From positions 213,339-277,338 of the forward strand of contig NZ_SRRU01000011.1 of the NCBI RefSeq assembly GCF_004784465.1: a stretch of 64,000 nt of DNA, in the 5' to 3' direction. Under the pieces are notes generated by a model. It had not been told where the DNA came from. It did no database searches and was given only the letters and a program-made list of their open reading frames with translations. The translations under genes and the position numbers were made by a program. Position 1 is the stretch's first letter. Every line of letters begins with the position of its first letter. This DNA is from Streptomyces griseoluteus (GTDB taxonomy: Bacteria > Actinomycetota > Actinomycetes > Streptomycetales > Streptomycetaceae). Shown piece after piece: positions 8,139 through 16,901 of the stretch.

Positions 8139-8951
8139 TCACGGTTTCACGGCGACGGCCCCGAACTGCGGTACCGGGAGCGCGTCCGCCGCCTCCGGAC
8201 GCCACTGCGAGCAGGGCACGAGGCCCGGCTCGACCGGCTCCAGACCGTCGAGGAAGGACGCGATCTCCGCGCGGCCGCGGCCGGTGATCGGCGGGGTGGC
8301 GTGGGCGTTCCAGAACTCCATGGCGGTCACGTTCCCCGCGCCGCCCACTTCAGCGTCGAAGGTCGGATGGGTGAGCACCAGCACACTGCCGGACGGGACG
8401 GCGGCCATGATCCGGCGGACGATCTCCCGGGCCTCGGCGCCGTCCGGGACGAAGTTGAGGAGGCCGAGCATCAGCACCGCGACCGGCCGGCCCAGGTCCA
8501 GCGTCTTCGCGGCGCGTCGCACGACGGCGTCCGGGTCCCGGACGTCGGCGTGGACGTACTCCGTGACGCCCTCGGGGGAGCCGGTGAGCAGGGCACGGGC
8601 GTGGGCCGGCACGAGCGGGTCGTTGTCGACGTAGACGGTCCGCGACCCGGGGGCCACCCGCTGGGCGATCTCGTGGGTGTTGTCCGCGGCCGGCAGTCCG
8701 GCGCCCAGGTCGAGGAACTGCCGGATGCCGCGCTCGGCCGCCAGGTGGTGCACCGCGCGCACCAGGAAGCCCCGGTCCGCGCGGGCCACGTCCCGGATCA
8801 CCGGGAACATCCCGGCGACCTGCTCACCCACCCGCCGGTCCACCTCGTGGTGGGCGTCGCCGCCGATCCAGAAGTTCCAGACCCGCGCGTTGTGCGCCAC
8901 GGAGGTGTCCGGCCGTGCCGCCCCGGCCGTGGCGGAGTCCTGGTCGCTCAA
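8139..8951 (-). CDS. SAM-dependent methyltransferase (DUF574 / Methyltransf_19 type)
   Basis: This 270-residue protein matches a Streptomyces-rich methyltransferase family. It has the N-terminal signature DTSVAHNARVWNFWIGG, the SAM-binding loop FLDLGAGLPAADNTHE (motif I), YVDNDPLV (motif II) and VLMLGLLNFVPD. I placed the start at the TTG at 8951 (reading SDQDSATAG next), because GGAAGG lies upstream and this gives the usual family length; an ATG at 8996 would add 15 residues. Genomes of this genus carry many paralogues whose substrates are unknown. It is divergent from the HAD phosphatase at 9152. Confidence 0.85.
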   Translation of the reverse strand: MSDQDSATAGAARPDTSVAHNARVWNFWIGGDAHHEVDRRVGEQVAGMFPVIRDVARADRGFLVRAVHHLAAERGIRQFLDLGAGLPAADNTHEIAQRVAPGSRTVYVDNDPLVPAHARALLTGSPEGVTEYVHADVRDPDAVVRRAAKTLDLGRPVAVLMLGLLNFVPDGAEAREIVRRIMAAVPSGSVLVLTHPTFDAEVGGAGNVTAMEFWNAHATPPITGRGRAEIASFLDGLEPVEPGLVPCSQWRPEAADALPVPQFGAVAVKP

Positions 8952-9151
8952 CGTGCCGTCCTTCCGCCGCCCCTTGATCACGCCGTCCCGCGTCATTGTG
9001 CCGCCCGGCGATCGCGGTGTCCCGAAAATCACGCACGGTACGCGAACGGGCACCGAACGGGCATCCCCGGACCGCCCGCCCGCCCGGGGACCAGCCCGTC
9101 CGGGCCATGAGGAACACTGGGGGCGTCCCGCGAACCGACCGGAAGCAGCAC

Positions 9152-10012
9152 ATGTCAGCGACGCCCGCGCCCCTCCTCGACGTCCCCGGCGAGCCCTCGG
9201 GACCCGCCGACATCCGCCTGGTGGTGACCGACATGGACGGCACCCTGCTGGACGACGACAAGCGGCCGCCCGCCACCCTGCGGCCCCTGCTCGCCGAACT
9301 CCGGCGCCGGGGCGTGCTGTTCAGCCCCGCGAGCGGCCGCCAGTACGCCACGCTGGCCGAGGAGTTCGCCGACGTGGCCGAGGGCATGGTGTTCATCGCG
9401 GAGAACGGCACCTATGTGGTCCGCGACGGCGTCGAACTCAGCTCCGACCCGCTGGACCACGCGACCGCCGCCGAGCTGGCCCGCACGGTACGGGGGCTGG
9501 CCGCGCGGGGCGTGGACGCCGGCGCCGTGGTCTGCGGCAAGCGGGCCGCGTACGTGGAGCGGAGCGACGAGGCGTTCCTCGCGGAGGTGCGCAAGTACTA
9601 CGTCTCGCACCGCGTGGTCGAGGACGTGACCGCGGTGGACGACGAGATCATCAAGGTCGCGGTGTACGACTTCGGCTCCGCCGAGCAGGGTGCCGCCCCC
9701 GCCCTCGCGCCCTTCGCCGACAGCCACCAGGTCGTGGTGTCCGGCGAGCACTGGGTGGACGTGATGAACCGCACCGCCAACAAGGGCGCCGCCCTGCGCG
9801 GCCTCCAGCGCGAGCTGGGCATCACCCCGGCCCAGACCATGGTCTTCGGCGACTACCTCAACGACCTGGAGATGCTGGACGCCGCCGACTGGTCCTTCGC
9901 CATGGCCAACGCCCACCCGGACGTCATCAGCCGCGCCCGCCACCTGGCCCCCTCCAACAACGACCACGGGGTACCCCGGACGATCGCGCGGATACTCGGC
10001 ATAAGCCTCTAG
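9152..10012 (+). CDS. Cof-type HAD hydrolase (sugar-phosphate phosphatase)
   Basis: This 286-residue protein has HAD motif I VTDMDGTLLDDD (nucleophile Asp near residue 27), motif II SPASGRQ, motif III lysine in NKGAAL and motif IV GDYLNDLEML, with the large IIB cap of the Cof/YbiV group between motifs II and III. Such enzymes dephosphorylate sugar phosphates, FMN or PLP; the exact substrate cannot be read. The start has GGAAG upstream. Its stop codon overlaps the stop of the convergent lipase-like gene by four bases. Confidence 0.88.
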   Translation: MSATPAPLLDVPGEPSGPADIRLVVTDMDGTLLDDDKRPPATLRPLLAELRRRGVLFSPASGRQYATLAEEFADVAEGMVFIAENGTYVVRDGVELSSDPLDHATAAELARTVRGLAARGVDAGAVVCGKRAAYVERSDEAFLAEVRKYYVSHRVVEDVTAVDDEIIKVAVYDFGSAEQGAAPALAPFADSHQVVVSGEHWVDVMNRTANKGAALRGLQRELGITPAQTMVFGDYLNDLEMLDAADWSFAMANAHPDVISRARHLAPSNNDHGVPRTIARILGISL

Positions 10013-10815
10013 CCGAGCACCGAGTCCAGGAAGCCCGTCAGCTCCGCGAAGACCTTCGCGCGGTCGGTCTCGTTGAAGACCTCGTGGCGGGCGCCGGGGA
10101 AGACGCGCTCGGTGGCGCGGCCGGCGCCGAGGCGCTCCACGCCGGTGCGGCTGCCCTCGACCGGGACCAGCCGGTCGTCTTCGCCGTGCAGCCAGAGCAG
10201 GGGCAGGTCGCCGAGGTCGCCGCCCGCGGCCACGGCCGCCAGCCCCCGTTCGAACGCCAGGAGAGTCGGCCTTTTCATGGGGCCGTGCCACACCAGCGGG
10301 TCGGCGGCGTAGGCCGCGCCCACCGCCGGGTCGCGGGAGAGCGCGGCCGGGCTGATCGGCACGTCCGGGATCTCGTCCAGCGCGAGCAGCCGCCCGGGCA
10401 GCGCCCATGTGCCGACCACCGGCCCCGACAGCACCAGCGCGCTCAGCTCGGACCCGTACCGCTGGGCGTAACGGGCCGCGATCAGGCCGCCCATGGAGTG
10501 GCCCACCATGACCAGCGGCAGACCTGTGTGTTCGGCGCGGGCCAGGTCCGCCGCCGTGTGGAGGTCGGTCACCACGTCCTCGAAGTCCCCGATCACCGCC
10601 CGCTCGCCGGCCGACCTGCCGTGCCCGAGGTGGTCGGGGGCGTACACCGCCGCGCCGTGGCCGGTGAGCACCCCGGCGACCTCGTCGTACCGGCCCGCGT
10701 GCTCGCCGTACCCGTGCACCAGCAGGGCGAGATAGCGGGGCGCCGGGTGCGGCCAGGCGCGTACGTGCAGCGCACCGTGGACGCCCTGGCGGATGTGGGC
10801 GCGTACGTCGGTCAT
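10009..10815 (-). CDS. Monoacylglycerol-lipase-like alpha/beta hydrolase
   Basis: This 268-residue serine hydrolase has VHGYGEHAGRY (oxyanion region), DHLGHGRSAGE, the nucleophile elbow VGHSMGG, GEDD (acid) and GARHEVFNE (catalytic His). The HGYGEHAGRYD and LVLSGP motifs are typical of the monoacylglycerol lipase/lysophospholipase group (Hydrolase_4). The ATG at 10815 has GGAGGAG upstream. No signal peptide is present, so a cytosolic role in acylglycerol breakdown is likely. It overlaps the HAD gene tail-to-tail by four bases. Confidence 0.87.
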   Translation of the reverse strand: MTDVRAHIRQGVHGALHVRAWPHPAPRYLALLVHGYGEHAGRYDEVAGVLTGHGAAVYAPDHLGHGRSAGERAVIGDFEDVVTDLHTAADLARAEHTGLPLVMVGHSMGGLIAARYAQRYGSELSALVLSGPVVGTWALPGRLLALDEIPDVPISPAALSRDPAVGAAYAADPLVWHGPMKRPTLLAFERGLAAVAAGGDLGDLPLLWLHGEDDRLVPVEGSRTGVERLGAGRATERVFPGARHEVFNETDRAKVFAELTGFLDSVLG

Positions 10816-10906
10816 GCGGCTCTCCTCCGGCGTGGTCGCGTGGGTCACTCCGGGGGATCTTCCCAGGGGCCCGGTGGGAGGTCTATAGTCCGGTAGAGCC
10901 CAAAAC

Positions 10907-10917
10907 TAGCAGTGCTA
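10907..10917. promoter_or_regulatory. TAGCA-G-TGCTA palindrome, candidate operator
   Basis: TAGCAGTGCTA is an 11-base palindrome with an odd centre, inside an unusually A/T-rich patch in the divergent region between the lipase-like gene and the thiolase operon. It lies 72 bp upstream of the thiolase start. A TATAGT hexamer at 10884-10889 may be a -10 element. Short odd-centred palindromes of this kind are common TetR-family operators, but no regulator gene is adjacent, so the role is inferred. Confidence 0.4.
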
Positions 10918-10988
10918 ATTAAGTCGCTCCGTCCCGGCGGGGCGTAGGTTCACGCTGATCCACAACGTCGTCGGTCAGGAGTCCCGAG

Positions 10989-12176
10989 TTGCGTCCCGTC
11001 CACTTCGCGGCCGCCCGCCGCACGCCCATCGGCAAGCTGCGCGGCGCCCTGTCCTCCGTGCGGCCCGACGACCTCGCGGCGGCCGTCGTCCGCGACCTGG
11101 TGGGCGGCGTGCCCGCCCTCGACCCGGCCCGGATCGACGACGTGTACTGGGGCGCCGCCAACCAGGCAGGCGAGGACAACCGCAACATCGCCCGCATGGC
11201 CGTGCTGCTCGCCGGGCTCCCCGACTCCGTGCCCGGCGCCACCGTCAACCGGCTCTGCGCCTCGGGCCTGGAAGCCGTCACCACCGCCGCCCGCACCATC
11301 GCGGCCGGTGAGGCGGACATCGTCGTCGCGGGCGGCTCCGAGTCCATGAGCCGCGCCCCCTTCGTGCTGCCCCGCCCCGACGAGGCCCTCCCGCACCGCA
11401 TCGAGACCTACGACACCCGCCTCGGCTGGCGCCTCACCAACCCGGCGATGAAGGACCTGCACGGCGTCCTGGCCATGGGCGAGACCGCCGAGGAGGTCGC
11501 CCAGCGGTACGGCATCTCCCGCGAACGGCAGGACGAGTTCGCCCTGCGCAGCCACCAACTCGCCGCCACCGCACGGAAGAACGGCCACTTCGACGCCGAA
11601 CTCCTCCCCGTGGAGCGCCCGGACGGCATCACCGTCGACCGCGACGAATGCGTACGCGAGGACACCTCCCCGGAGAAGCTCGCCCGCCTCAAGCCGGTCT
11701 TCCGCAAGGACGGCACGGTCACCGCGGGCAACGCCTCGCCCATGAACGACGGCGCCGCCGGACTCCTGCTGGTCAGCGAGGACGCGCTCGAGGAACTCGG
11801 CCTCGAATCCCTCGGCCGGTACGTCGCCGGCGCCTCGGCCGGCGTCCACCCCGACGTCATGGGCATCGGCCCGGTACCCGCCACCCGCAAGGCGCTCGCC
11901 CGCGTCGGCTGGAGCGTCGAAGACCTCCAGGAGGCGGAGTTCAACGAGGCGTTCGCCGCCCAGGCCCTCGCCTCCGTCGACCAGCTGGGCATCGACCCCG
12001 GCCTGGTGAACCCGACCGGCGGCGCCATCGCCCTCGGCCACCCCCTCGGCTGCTCCGGCGCCCGCATCCTCACCACCCTGCTGCACCGCATGCGCCGAAC
12101 CGGCGCCGGACGCGGCCTCGCCACCATGTGCGTCGGCGTCGGGCAGGGCAGCGCGGTCCTGGTGGAGCGCCCCTGA
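10989..12176 (+). CDS. Acetyl-CoA C-acyltransferase (thiolase)
   Basis: This 395-residue enzyme catalyses thiolytic cleavage of 3-oxoacyl-CoA or the reverse condensation. Thiolase hallmarks are clear: nucleophilic Cys in NRLCASGLEAV, GGSESMSRAPF, NGTVTAGNASPMNDGA-type loop, NEAFAAQ, GGAIALGHPLGCSGARI with the catalytic His, and the final Cys in CVGVGQG. The start is a TTG preceded by AGGAG, chosen because the conserved N-terminus (RPVHFAAARRTPIGK) begins there. It is followed 74 bp later by an acyl-CoA ligase, so the pair probably serves fatty or aromatic acid degradation. FadA- or PcaF-like specificity cannot be separated by eye. Confidence 0.92.
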   Translation: MRPVHFAAARRTPIGKLRGALSSVRPDDLAAAVVRDLVGGVPALDPARIDDVYWGAANQAGEDNRNIARMAVLLAGLPDSVPGATVNRLCASGLEAVTTAARTIAAGEADIVVAGGSESMSRAPFVLPRPDEALPHRIETYDTRLGWRLTNPAMKDLHGVLAMGETAEEVAQRYGISRERQDEFALRSHQLAATARKNGHFDAELLPVERPDGITVDRDECVREDTSPEKLARLKPVFRKDGTVTAGNASPMNDGAAGLLLVSEDALEELGLESLGRYVAGASAGVHPDVMGIGPVPATRKALARVGWSVEDLQEAEFNEAFAAQALASVDQLGIDPGLVNPTGGAIALGHPLGCSGARILTTLLHRMRRTGAGRGLATMCVGVGQGSAVLVERP

Positions 12177-12250
12177 ACCACCCCGACGGGCCTTCCTGGC
12201 AAGGGAGTTCCGCAGCACGAGTCGCACCGCAGGAAACGGAGCCGCACCTC

Positions 12251-13762
12251 ATGGCAACCCTGTCCGTCGCCGCCATCCTGGCCGAGAACGCCCGCCGCCG
12301 CCCCGACCGGACGGCCCTCGTCGAGGGCGACCTGCGCCTCACCTTCGCCGAAGCCTGGCGGCGCTCCCTCGCCCAGGCCGGCGCGCTCACCGCCCTCGGC
12401 GTGCGGCCGGGTGACCGGGTCGCCCTGATGGCCCCCAACACGGCCGAGTTCCCGCTCGCCTACTACGCGGCCATGGCGGTGGGCGGTGTCGTCGTCCCCG
12501 TCCACCTGCTGCTCTCGGCCACCGAGGTGGAGCACGTCCTCAAGGACAGCGGCGCCACCCTGCTGCTCGCCCATCCGGCCCAGGAGGCCACCGCCCGCGC
12601 GGCCGCCGACTCCCTCGGCATCCGCGTGGTCGTCCTCGGCGAGGAGCTGGAGAAGCTGGCGGTCGACGCCGAGCCGCCGCACTCGTACGTCACCCGGTCC
12701 GCCGACGACCCGGCCGTCGTCTTCTACACCAGCGGCACCACCGGCGTCCCGAAGGGGGCCGTGCTCACTCACTTCAACATCGTGATGAACGCGACCGTCA
12801 ACGCCTTCGACGCCAACGACATCCGCCCCGACGACATCGTCCTCGGCGCGCTCCCGCTCTTCCACGCCTTCGGACAGACGGTCTCCCTCAACTCCACCTG
12901 GCGCGCGGGCGCGACGCTCGTCCTGCTGCCCCGCTTCGACGCCGCCCGCGCGATCGAGATCATGGTCGCCGAGCGCGTCAACACCTTCCACGGCGTCCCC
13001 ACCATGTTCGTCTCCCTCGCCGCCGTCGCGGCCGAGGCCGCCGCCCTGCCCGGGCTGCGGCTGTGCATCTCCGGCGGCGCCTCGCTGCCGGTGGCCGTGC
13101 TGGAGAGGTTCGAGTCGGCGTTCGGCGCCCGGATCTACGAGGGGTACGGCCTCTCGGAGACCTCCCCGGCCGCCACCGTCAACCAGCCCGTCTTCGGCAC
13201 CCGCGCCGGCACCATCGGCCACCCGCTGTGGGGCGTGGACGCCGAGATCGCCCGGGCGGACGTCGAGGACCGGGTCGAACTCCTCGCACCCGGCGAGCTG
13301 GGCGAGGTCGTCATCCGGGGCCACAACGTCTTCTCCGGCTACCTCGGCCGCCCGGAGGCCACCGCCGAGGCGCTGGTCGACGGCTGGTTCCGCACCGGCG
13401 ACCTCGGCACCAAGGACGAGGACGGATTCCTGCGGATCGTCGACCGCAAGAAGGACGTCATCATCCGCGGCGGCTACAACGTCTACCCCCGCGAGGTCGA
13501 GGAGGTGCTCGCCCGGCACCCGGAGATCGCCCAGGTCGCCGTCATCGGGCTCCCCGACGAGCTGCACGGCGAGGAGATCTGCGCGGTCGTCGTCCCCGCA
13601 CCGGGCCACACGCCCGACGCCGCCGCGATCACCGCGTGGTCCAAGGAGCACCTCGGCAAGCACAAGTACCCCCGCCGTATGGAGTTCACGGACGTCCTCC
13701 CGCTCGGCCCCAGCATGAAGGTGCTCAAGCGGGAACTGCGTACGCGGTACACCGCCCGCTGA
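12251..13762 (+). CDS. Long-chain fatty-acid-CoA ligase (ANL superfamily)
   Basis: This 503-residue adenylate-forming enzyme activates a carboxylic acid to its CoA thioester. Motifs in order are YTSGTTGVPKGAVLTH (P-loop, near 160), GALPLFHAFGQ, CISGGASLP, YEGYGLSETSP (A5), WFRTGDLG (A7), IVDRKKDVIIRGGYNVYPREVEEVL (A8) and a C-terminal LKRELRTRYT in place of the catalytic-lysine helix. The DRKKDVI and ELHGEEICAVVV segments favour fatty-acid over peptide-synthetase substrates. It probably shares a transcript with the thiolase upstream. Confidence 0.9.
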   Translation: MATLSVAAILAENARRRPDRTALVEGDLRLTFAEAWRRSLAQAGALTALGVRPGDRVALMAPNTAEFPLAYYAAMAVGGVVVPVHLLLSATEVEHVLKDSGATLLLAHPAQEATARAAADSLGIRVVVLGEELEKLAVDAEPPHSYVTRSADDPAVVFYTSGTTGVPKGAVLTHFNIVMNATVNAFDANDIRPDDIVLGALPLFHAFGQTVSLNSTWRAGATLVLLPRFDAARAIEIMVAERVNTFHGVPTMFVSLAAVAAEAAALPGLRLCISGGASLPVAVLERFESAFGARIYEGYGLSETSPAATVNQPVFGTRAGTIGHPLWGVDAEIARADVEDRVELLAPGELGEVVIRGHNVFSGYLGRPEATAEALVDGWFRTGDLGTKDEDGFLRIVDRKKDVIIRGGYNVYPREVEEVLARHPEIAQVAVIGLPDELHGEEICAVVVPAPGHTPDAAAITAWSKEHLGKHKYPRRMEFTDVLPLGPSMKVLKRELRTRYTAR

Positions 13763-13808
13763 GCCGCCGGCGCCCGGCCGGACGTGTGCACATAGCATCA
13801 GTCTCCGC

Positions 13809-14570
13809 ATGAACATGATGACGCTCTGGCACATATCCGGCTGGGAGTTCGCCGCCCTCGCCCTCGCCGCCCTCCTGGTCGGCTTCTCCAAGACGGCCGT
13901 CAGCGGGGCCAACACGGTCAGCCTCGCCGTCTTCGCGGCCGTCCTGCCCGCCCGCGCCTCCACCGGCGTTCTCCTCCCGCTCCTCATCGCGGGCGACACC
14001 TTCGCCGTCCTCACCTACCGGCGCCACGCCCACTGGCCGACCCTGTGGCGGCTGTTCCCCGCCGTCGCGGCCGGAGTGGTGGCGGGCACCCTGTTCCTCG
14101 CCCGCGCCGGCGACGGGATCGTACGGATCTCCATCGGCGTGATCCTGCTGATGATGACCGGCATCACCCTGTGGCGACGGCGTCAGGAGGCGACGGAGGA
14201 CGTCAGCACGCGGACCGGCCGGGTGACGGCGGGGGCGTACGGCGTGACGGGCGGCTTCACCACCATGGTCGCCAACGCGGGCGGACCGGTGATGTCGATG
14301 TATCTCCTCTCCGCGGGCTTCCGCAAGATGGGCTTCCTCGGCACCTCCGCCTTCTTCTTCCTCATCGTCAACGTCGCCAAGATCCCCTTCAGCGCCGCCC
14401 TCGGCCTGATCGACGGCAACTCGCTGCTGCTGGACGCGGCCCTGCTGGTCTTCGTCGTGCCGGGCGCGTTCCTCGGCCGGTGGGCCGTCCACAAGATCAA
14501 CCAGCGGCTGTTCGACCGCATCGTCATCGTGGCGACCGTCGTCGGGGCGGTCGAACTCCTCCTGACCTGA
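13809..14570 (+). CDS. TSUP (TauE/SafE) family membrane transporter
   Basis: This 253-residue protein has seven or eight hydrophobic segments and the repeated signatures of TSUP permeases: LLVGFSKTAVSG in the first half and TGGFTTMVANAGGPVMSMYLL in the second, each an inverted-repeat signature loop. TSUP proteins move sulfite, sulfoacetate or other small anions across the cytoplasmic membrane. The substrate is unknown. The start ATG (13809) follows the ligase stop by 44 bp, so it could be co-transcribed, and cobK begins 21 bp after its end. Confidence 0.85.
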   Translation: MNMMTLWHISGWEFAALALAALLVGFSKTAVSGANTVSLAVFAAVLPARASTGVLLPLLIAGDTFAVLTYRRHAHWPTLWRLFPAVAAGVVAGTLFLARAGDGIVRISIGVILLMMTGITLWRRRQEATEDVSTRTGRVTAGAYGVTGGFTTMVANAGGPVMSMYLLSAGFRKMGFLGTSAFFFLIVNVAKIPFSAALGLIDGNSLLLDAALLVFVVPGAFLGRWAVHKINQRLFDRIVIVATVVGAVELLLT

Positions 14571-14591
14571 CCCGATGCGTACGCTCACCCC

Positions 14592-15365
14592 ATGCCCGCG
14601 CACGTCCTGATCCTCGGCGGCACCACCGAGTCCCGCCGCCTCGCCACCGCCCTCGCCGCCCGCCCCGGCCTCCGGGTCACCACCTCCCTCGCGGGGCGCG
14701 TGAGCCGGCCGGGGGCGGTCGACGGCGAGGTGCGGGTCGGCGGGTTCGGGGGCGTGGCGGGGCTGGCCGGCTGGCTGCGCGCCCACCGGGTGACCGCGCT
14801 GGTGGACGCGACCCATCCCTTCGCGGAGCGCATCACGGCGAACGCGGCGGAGGCGGCACGCGTGGCCGGGGTCCCGCACGCGGTCCTGCGCCGCCCCGGC
14901 TGGGACCTCGACGACGACTGGCATCCGGTGGCCTCCCTGGAGGAGGCGGCGCGCCTCGTGCCCCGCCTGGGGCGACGGGTGTTCCTCAGCACGGGCCGGC
15001 TCGGGCTCACCGCCTTCGCGGGCCTGACGGCCACTCGGTTCGTGGTGCGTTCGGTGGAGCCACCGGAGCCGCCGCTGCCTCCGCACTGTGAAATTCTGCT
15101 GGCGCGAGGTCCGTTCAGCCTCTCGGACGAGCTGGACCTGCTCCGCACGCACCGCATCGACGTCCTGGTGACGAAGGACAGCGGGGGAGCGGCGACGGCG
15201 CCGAAACTGGCCGCCGCCCGCTCGCTGTCGTTGCCGGTGGTCGTCGTACGCCGCCCCGGACTCCCCTCCGGCTTGCGGGCGTTGCCGGACGTGGAGGGTG
15301 TGCTGGACTGGCTGGCCGGGGTCATTCCCCCCGAGGGTGCCTGCGCAGCAGATAGGTGTCCATGA
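14592..15365 (+). CDS. cobK: Precorrin-6A reductase (CobK/CbiJ)
   Basis: This 257-residue enzyme reduces precorrin-6A to precorrin-6B with NADPH in corrin-ring synthesis. Diagnostic motifs are ILGGTTESRRLA at the N-terminus, TSLAGRV, VRVGGFGG, LVDATHPFAERITANA, VPHAVLRRPGW, VFLSTGR and a late VTKDSGG. The length matches the family. It converges on cobF, and the last 44 bases of the two genes overlap on opposite strands. The extra tail after the conserved LDWLAGV (PPEGACAADRCP) results from that overlap. Confidence 0.93.
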   Translation: MPAHVLILGGTTESRRLATALAARPGLRVTTSLAGRVSRPGAVDGEVRVGGFGGVAGLAGWLRAHRVTALVDATHPFAERITANAAEAARVAGVPHAVLRRPGWDLDDDWHPVASLEEAARLVPRLGRRVFLSTGRLGLTAFAGLTATRFVVRSVEPPEPPLPPHCEILLARGPFSLSDELDLLRTHRIDVLVTKDSGGAATAPKLAAARSLSLPVVVVRRPGLPSGLRALPDVEGVLDWLAGVIPPEGACAADRCP

Positions 15366-16095
15366 TCCAGCCCTTGCGCTCCCGCGCCTCCGCCCGCACC
15401 CGCTCGATCTCCGGACCGGCCTCCGCGAGCGGACCGGAGACCAGGATCTCGTCCGGGGTGCCGATGTACGCGCCCCAGTAGATGTCGATTTCCTCCCCGG
15501 CGTACTCCCGGAACGCCTGGTGGGCGTCGAGCATCACCACCACGTCGTCCACCCCCTCCGGGAGCCCCTCCGCCAGCCGCCGCCCGGTGGTGATCTGCAC
15601 CGGCCGCGCCACCCGGTTCAGGCCGGTCCGGTGCCGGGCGACCAGCGCGGAGACGCTGCTGATGCCGGGCACCACGTCGTACGTGAACTCCACCGCGCCC
15701 TTGGCCAGCACCTCCTGCAGGATGCCGAGCGTGCTGTCGTACAGCGAGGGGTCGCCCCACACCAGGAACGCGCCCGTGCCGTCCTCCGCGACCTCTTCCG
15801 AGATGAGCCGCTCGTAGATCCCCGCGCGGGCGGTCCGCCAGTCCTCGACGGCCGGCGAGTAGGCCGCACCGCCCGCCCGCCGGTCCCGCTCCGGGTCCCG
15901 GGCCGCCACCACCCGGTACGACCCCTCGGGCAGATGCGCGTCCAGGATGTCCCGGCGCAGCCGCGTCAGATCACTCTTCACCTCGCCCTTGTCGAGCAGG
16001 AAGAACACGTCCGTCCCGCGCATCGCCTTGACCGCCTGCAACGTGAGCTGGTCGGGGTCGCCCGCACCGATACCGATGACATGAATCTTTCGCAC
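15322..16095 (-). CDS. cobF: Precorrin-6A synthase (deacetylating) CobF
   Basis: This 257-residue SAM-dependent methyltransferase of the aerobic cobalamin pathway methylates C-1 and removes the acetyl group of precorrin-5. The tetrapyrrole-methylase signature IHVIGIGAGDPDQLTLQAV starts the protein, followed by VFFLLDKGE, LVWGDPSLYDSTLGI, VVPGISSVSALVARHRTGLNRV and a C-terminal WIMDTYLLRR. I chose the GTG at 16095 because family members start with (M)RKIHVIGIG; a GTG at 16113 is upstream. CobF marks the oxygen-dependent route. It overlaps cobK tail-to-tail. Confidence 0.93.
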   Translation of the reverse strand: MRKIHVIGIGAGDPDQLTLQAVKAMRGTDVFFLLDKGEVKSDLTRLRRDILDAHLPEGSYRVVAARDPERDRRAGGAAYSPAVEDWRTARAGIYERLISEEVAEDGTGAFLVWGDPSLYDSTLGILQEVLAKGAVEFTYDVVPGISSVSALVARHRTGLNRVARPVQITTGRRLAEGLPEGVDDVVVMLDAHQAFREYAGEEIDIYWGAYIGTPDEILVSGPLAEAGPEIERVRAEARERKGWIMDTYLLRRHPRGE

Positions 16096-16232
16096 CCACC
16101 GAGTCTGCCGCACGGCGTGAAGCGCGCCGGATACGGGGGCGGTGACGGGAACCGGGAGGCCCGCGGGGTCGTGGTAATGATCACGGCGGGATCGACAGCG
16201 ATCTTCCGCCCACCTGATGACGGAGGCTCAGC

Positions 16233-16808
16233 ATGACGAGAACGACCCGTGCGGCACTGCTCCTCGCGGCCACGGCCCTCACCCCGGCCCTCCTCCTCTC
16301 CACCCCCGCGTCCGCCGCCGTCGCGGCCACGACGGTCTCGGCCACGGCGTCCACCCCGGTGGACCAGATGTCCGACGACGACGTCCGGGTCGCCATCTCC
16401 CGCATACTCGCGGACCCGGCGAGCGGCAAGGCGGTCCTCCGCGAGGCCAACGAGGCACTGGACGGCACGATCGCGGACCAGCGGGCGTTCCTGGAGACGG
16501 GTTACCGGCTGGCGCAGGCCGAGGACGACCGGGTGGCCATCACTCGCATCCTCGCGGACCCGAAGAGCGGGAAGGCAGTGATCCGGGAGGCGAGCAGGGC
16601 GCTGGACGGGACGATGGACGACCAGCGGGCGTTCCTGGAGACCGGTTACCGGCTGGCGCAGGGCGAGGACGACCGGGTGGCCGCCCTCCGCATCCTCGCC
16701 GACCCCAAGTCCGGTCCGGCCCTCCGCGCCGCCGCCTCCGCGGCGCTGGACGGCACGCTGGAGGAGCTGCGGTACTTCATCGCGGTGGGGCAGTACCAGG
16801 TGCACTAG
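16233..16808 (+). CDS. Secreted ALF-repeat protein
   Basis: This 191-residue protein starts with a Sec signal peptide (MTRTTRAALLLAATALTPAL, cleavage probably after TPASA near residue 28). Three consecutive repeats of about 48 residues follow, each with the pattern DDRVAI-RILADPKSGKAV-REA--ALDGT--DQRAFLETGYRLAQ. The DNA repeats have a 144-bp period (for example 16476 and 16620). This is the ALF (short alanine/leucine/phenylalanine) repeat found in secreted actinobacterial proteins, whose role is not established. The last repeat ends in a variant YFIAVGQYQ. GGAGG precedes the start. It is divergent from cobF. Confidence 0.85.
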   Translation: MTRTTRAALLLAATALTPALLLSTPASAAVAATTVSATASTPVDQMSDDDVRVAISRILADPASGKAVLREANEALDGTIADQRAFLETGYRLAQAEDDRVAITRILADPKSGKAVIREASRALDGTMDDQRAFLETGYRLAQGEDDRVAALRILADPKSGPALRAAASAALDGTLEELRYFIAVGQYQVH

Positions 16809-16901
16809 CTCCCGGCGAGGAGTCGCTTCGGGGCGCACATGGGTACTCGGCTCTTCCGGTGAGCCCGGACGTGCCGGGTCCCGCGGACGGAGGCAGCCGC
16901 C

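Noticed and set aside
9043..9063. Tandem CGAACGGGCA pair in the methyltransferase/HAD divergent region
   Set aside because: Only two 10-base units; too short to claim as an operator or repeat in GC-rich DNA.
11408..14014. 868-codon minus-strand ORF opposite the thiolase, acyl-CoA ligase and TSUP genes
   Set aside because: It is a mirror of third-position GC bias on the real genes, with composition and length typical of antisense frames in Streptomyces.
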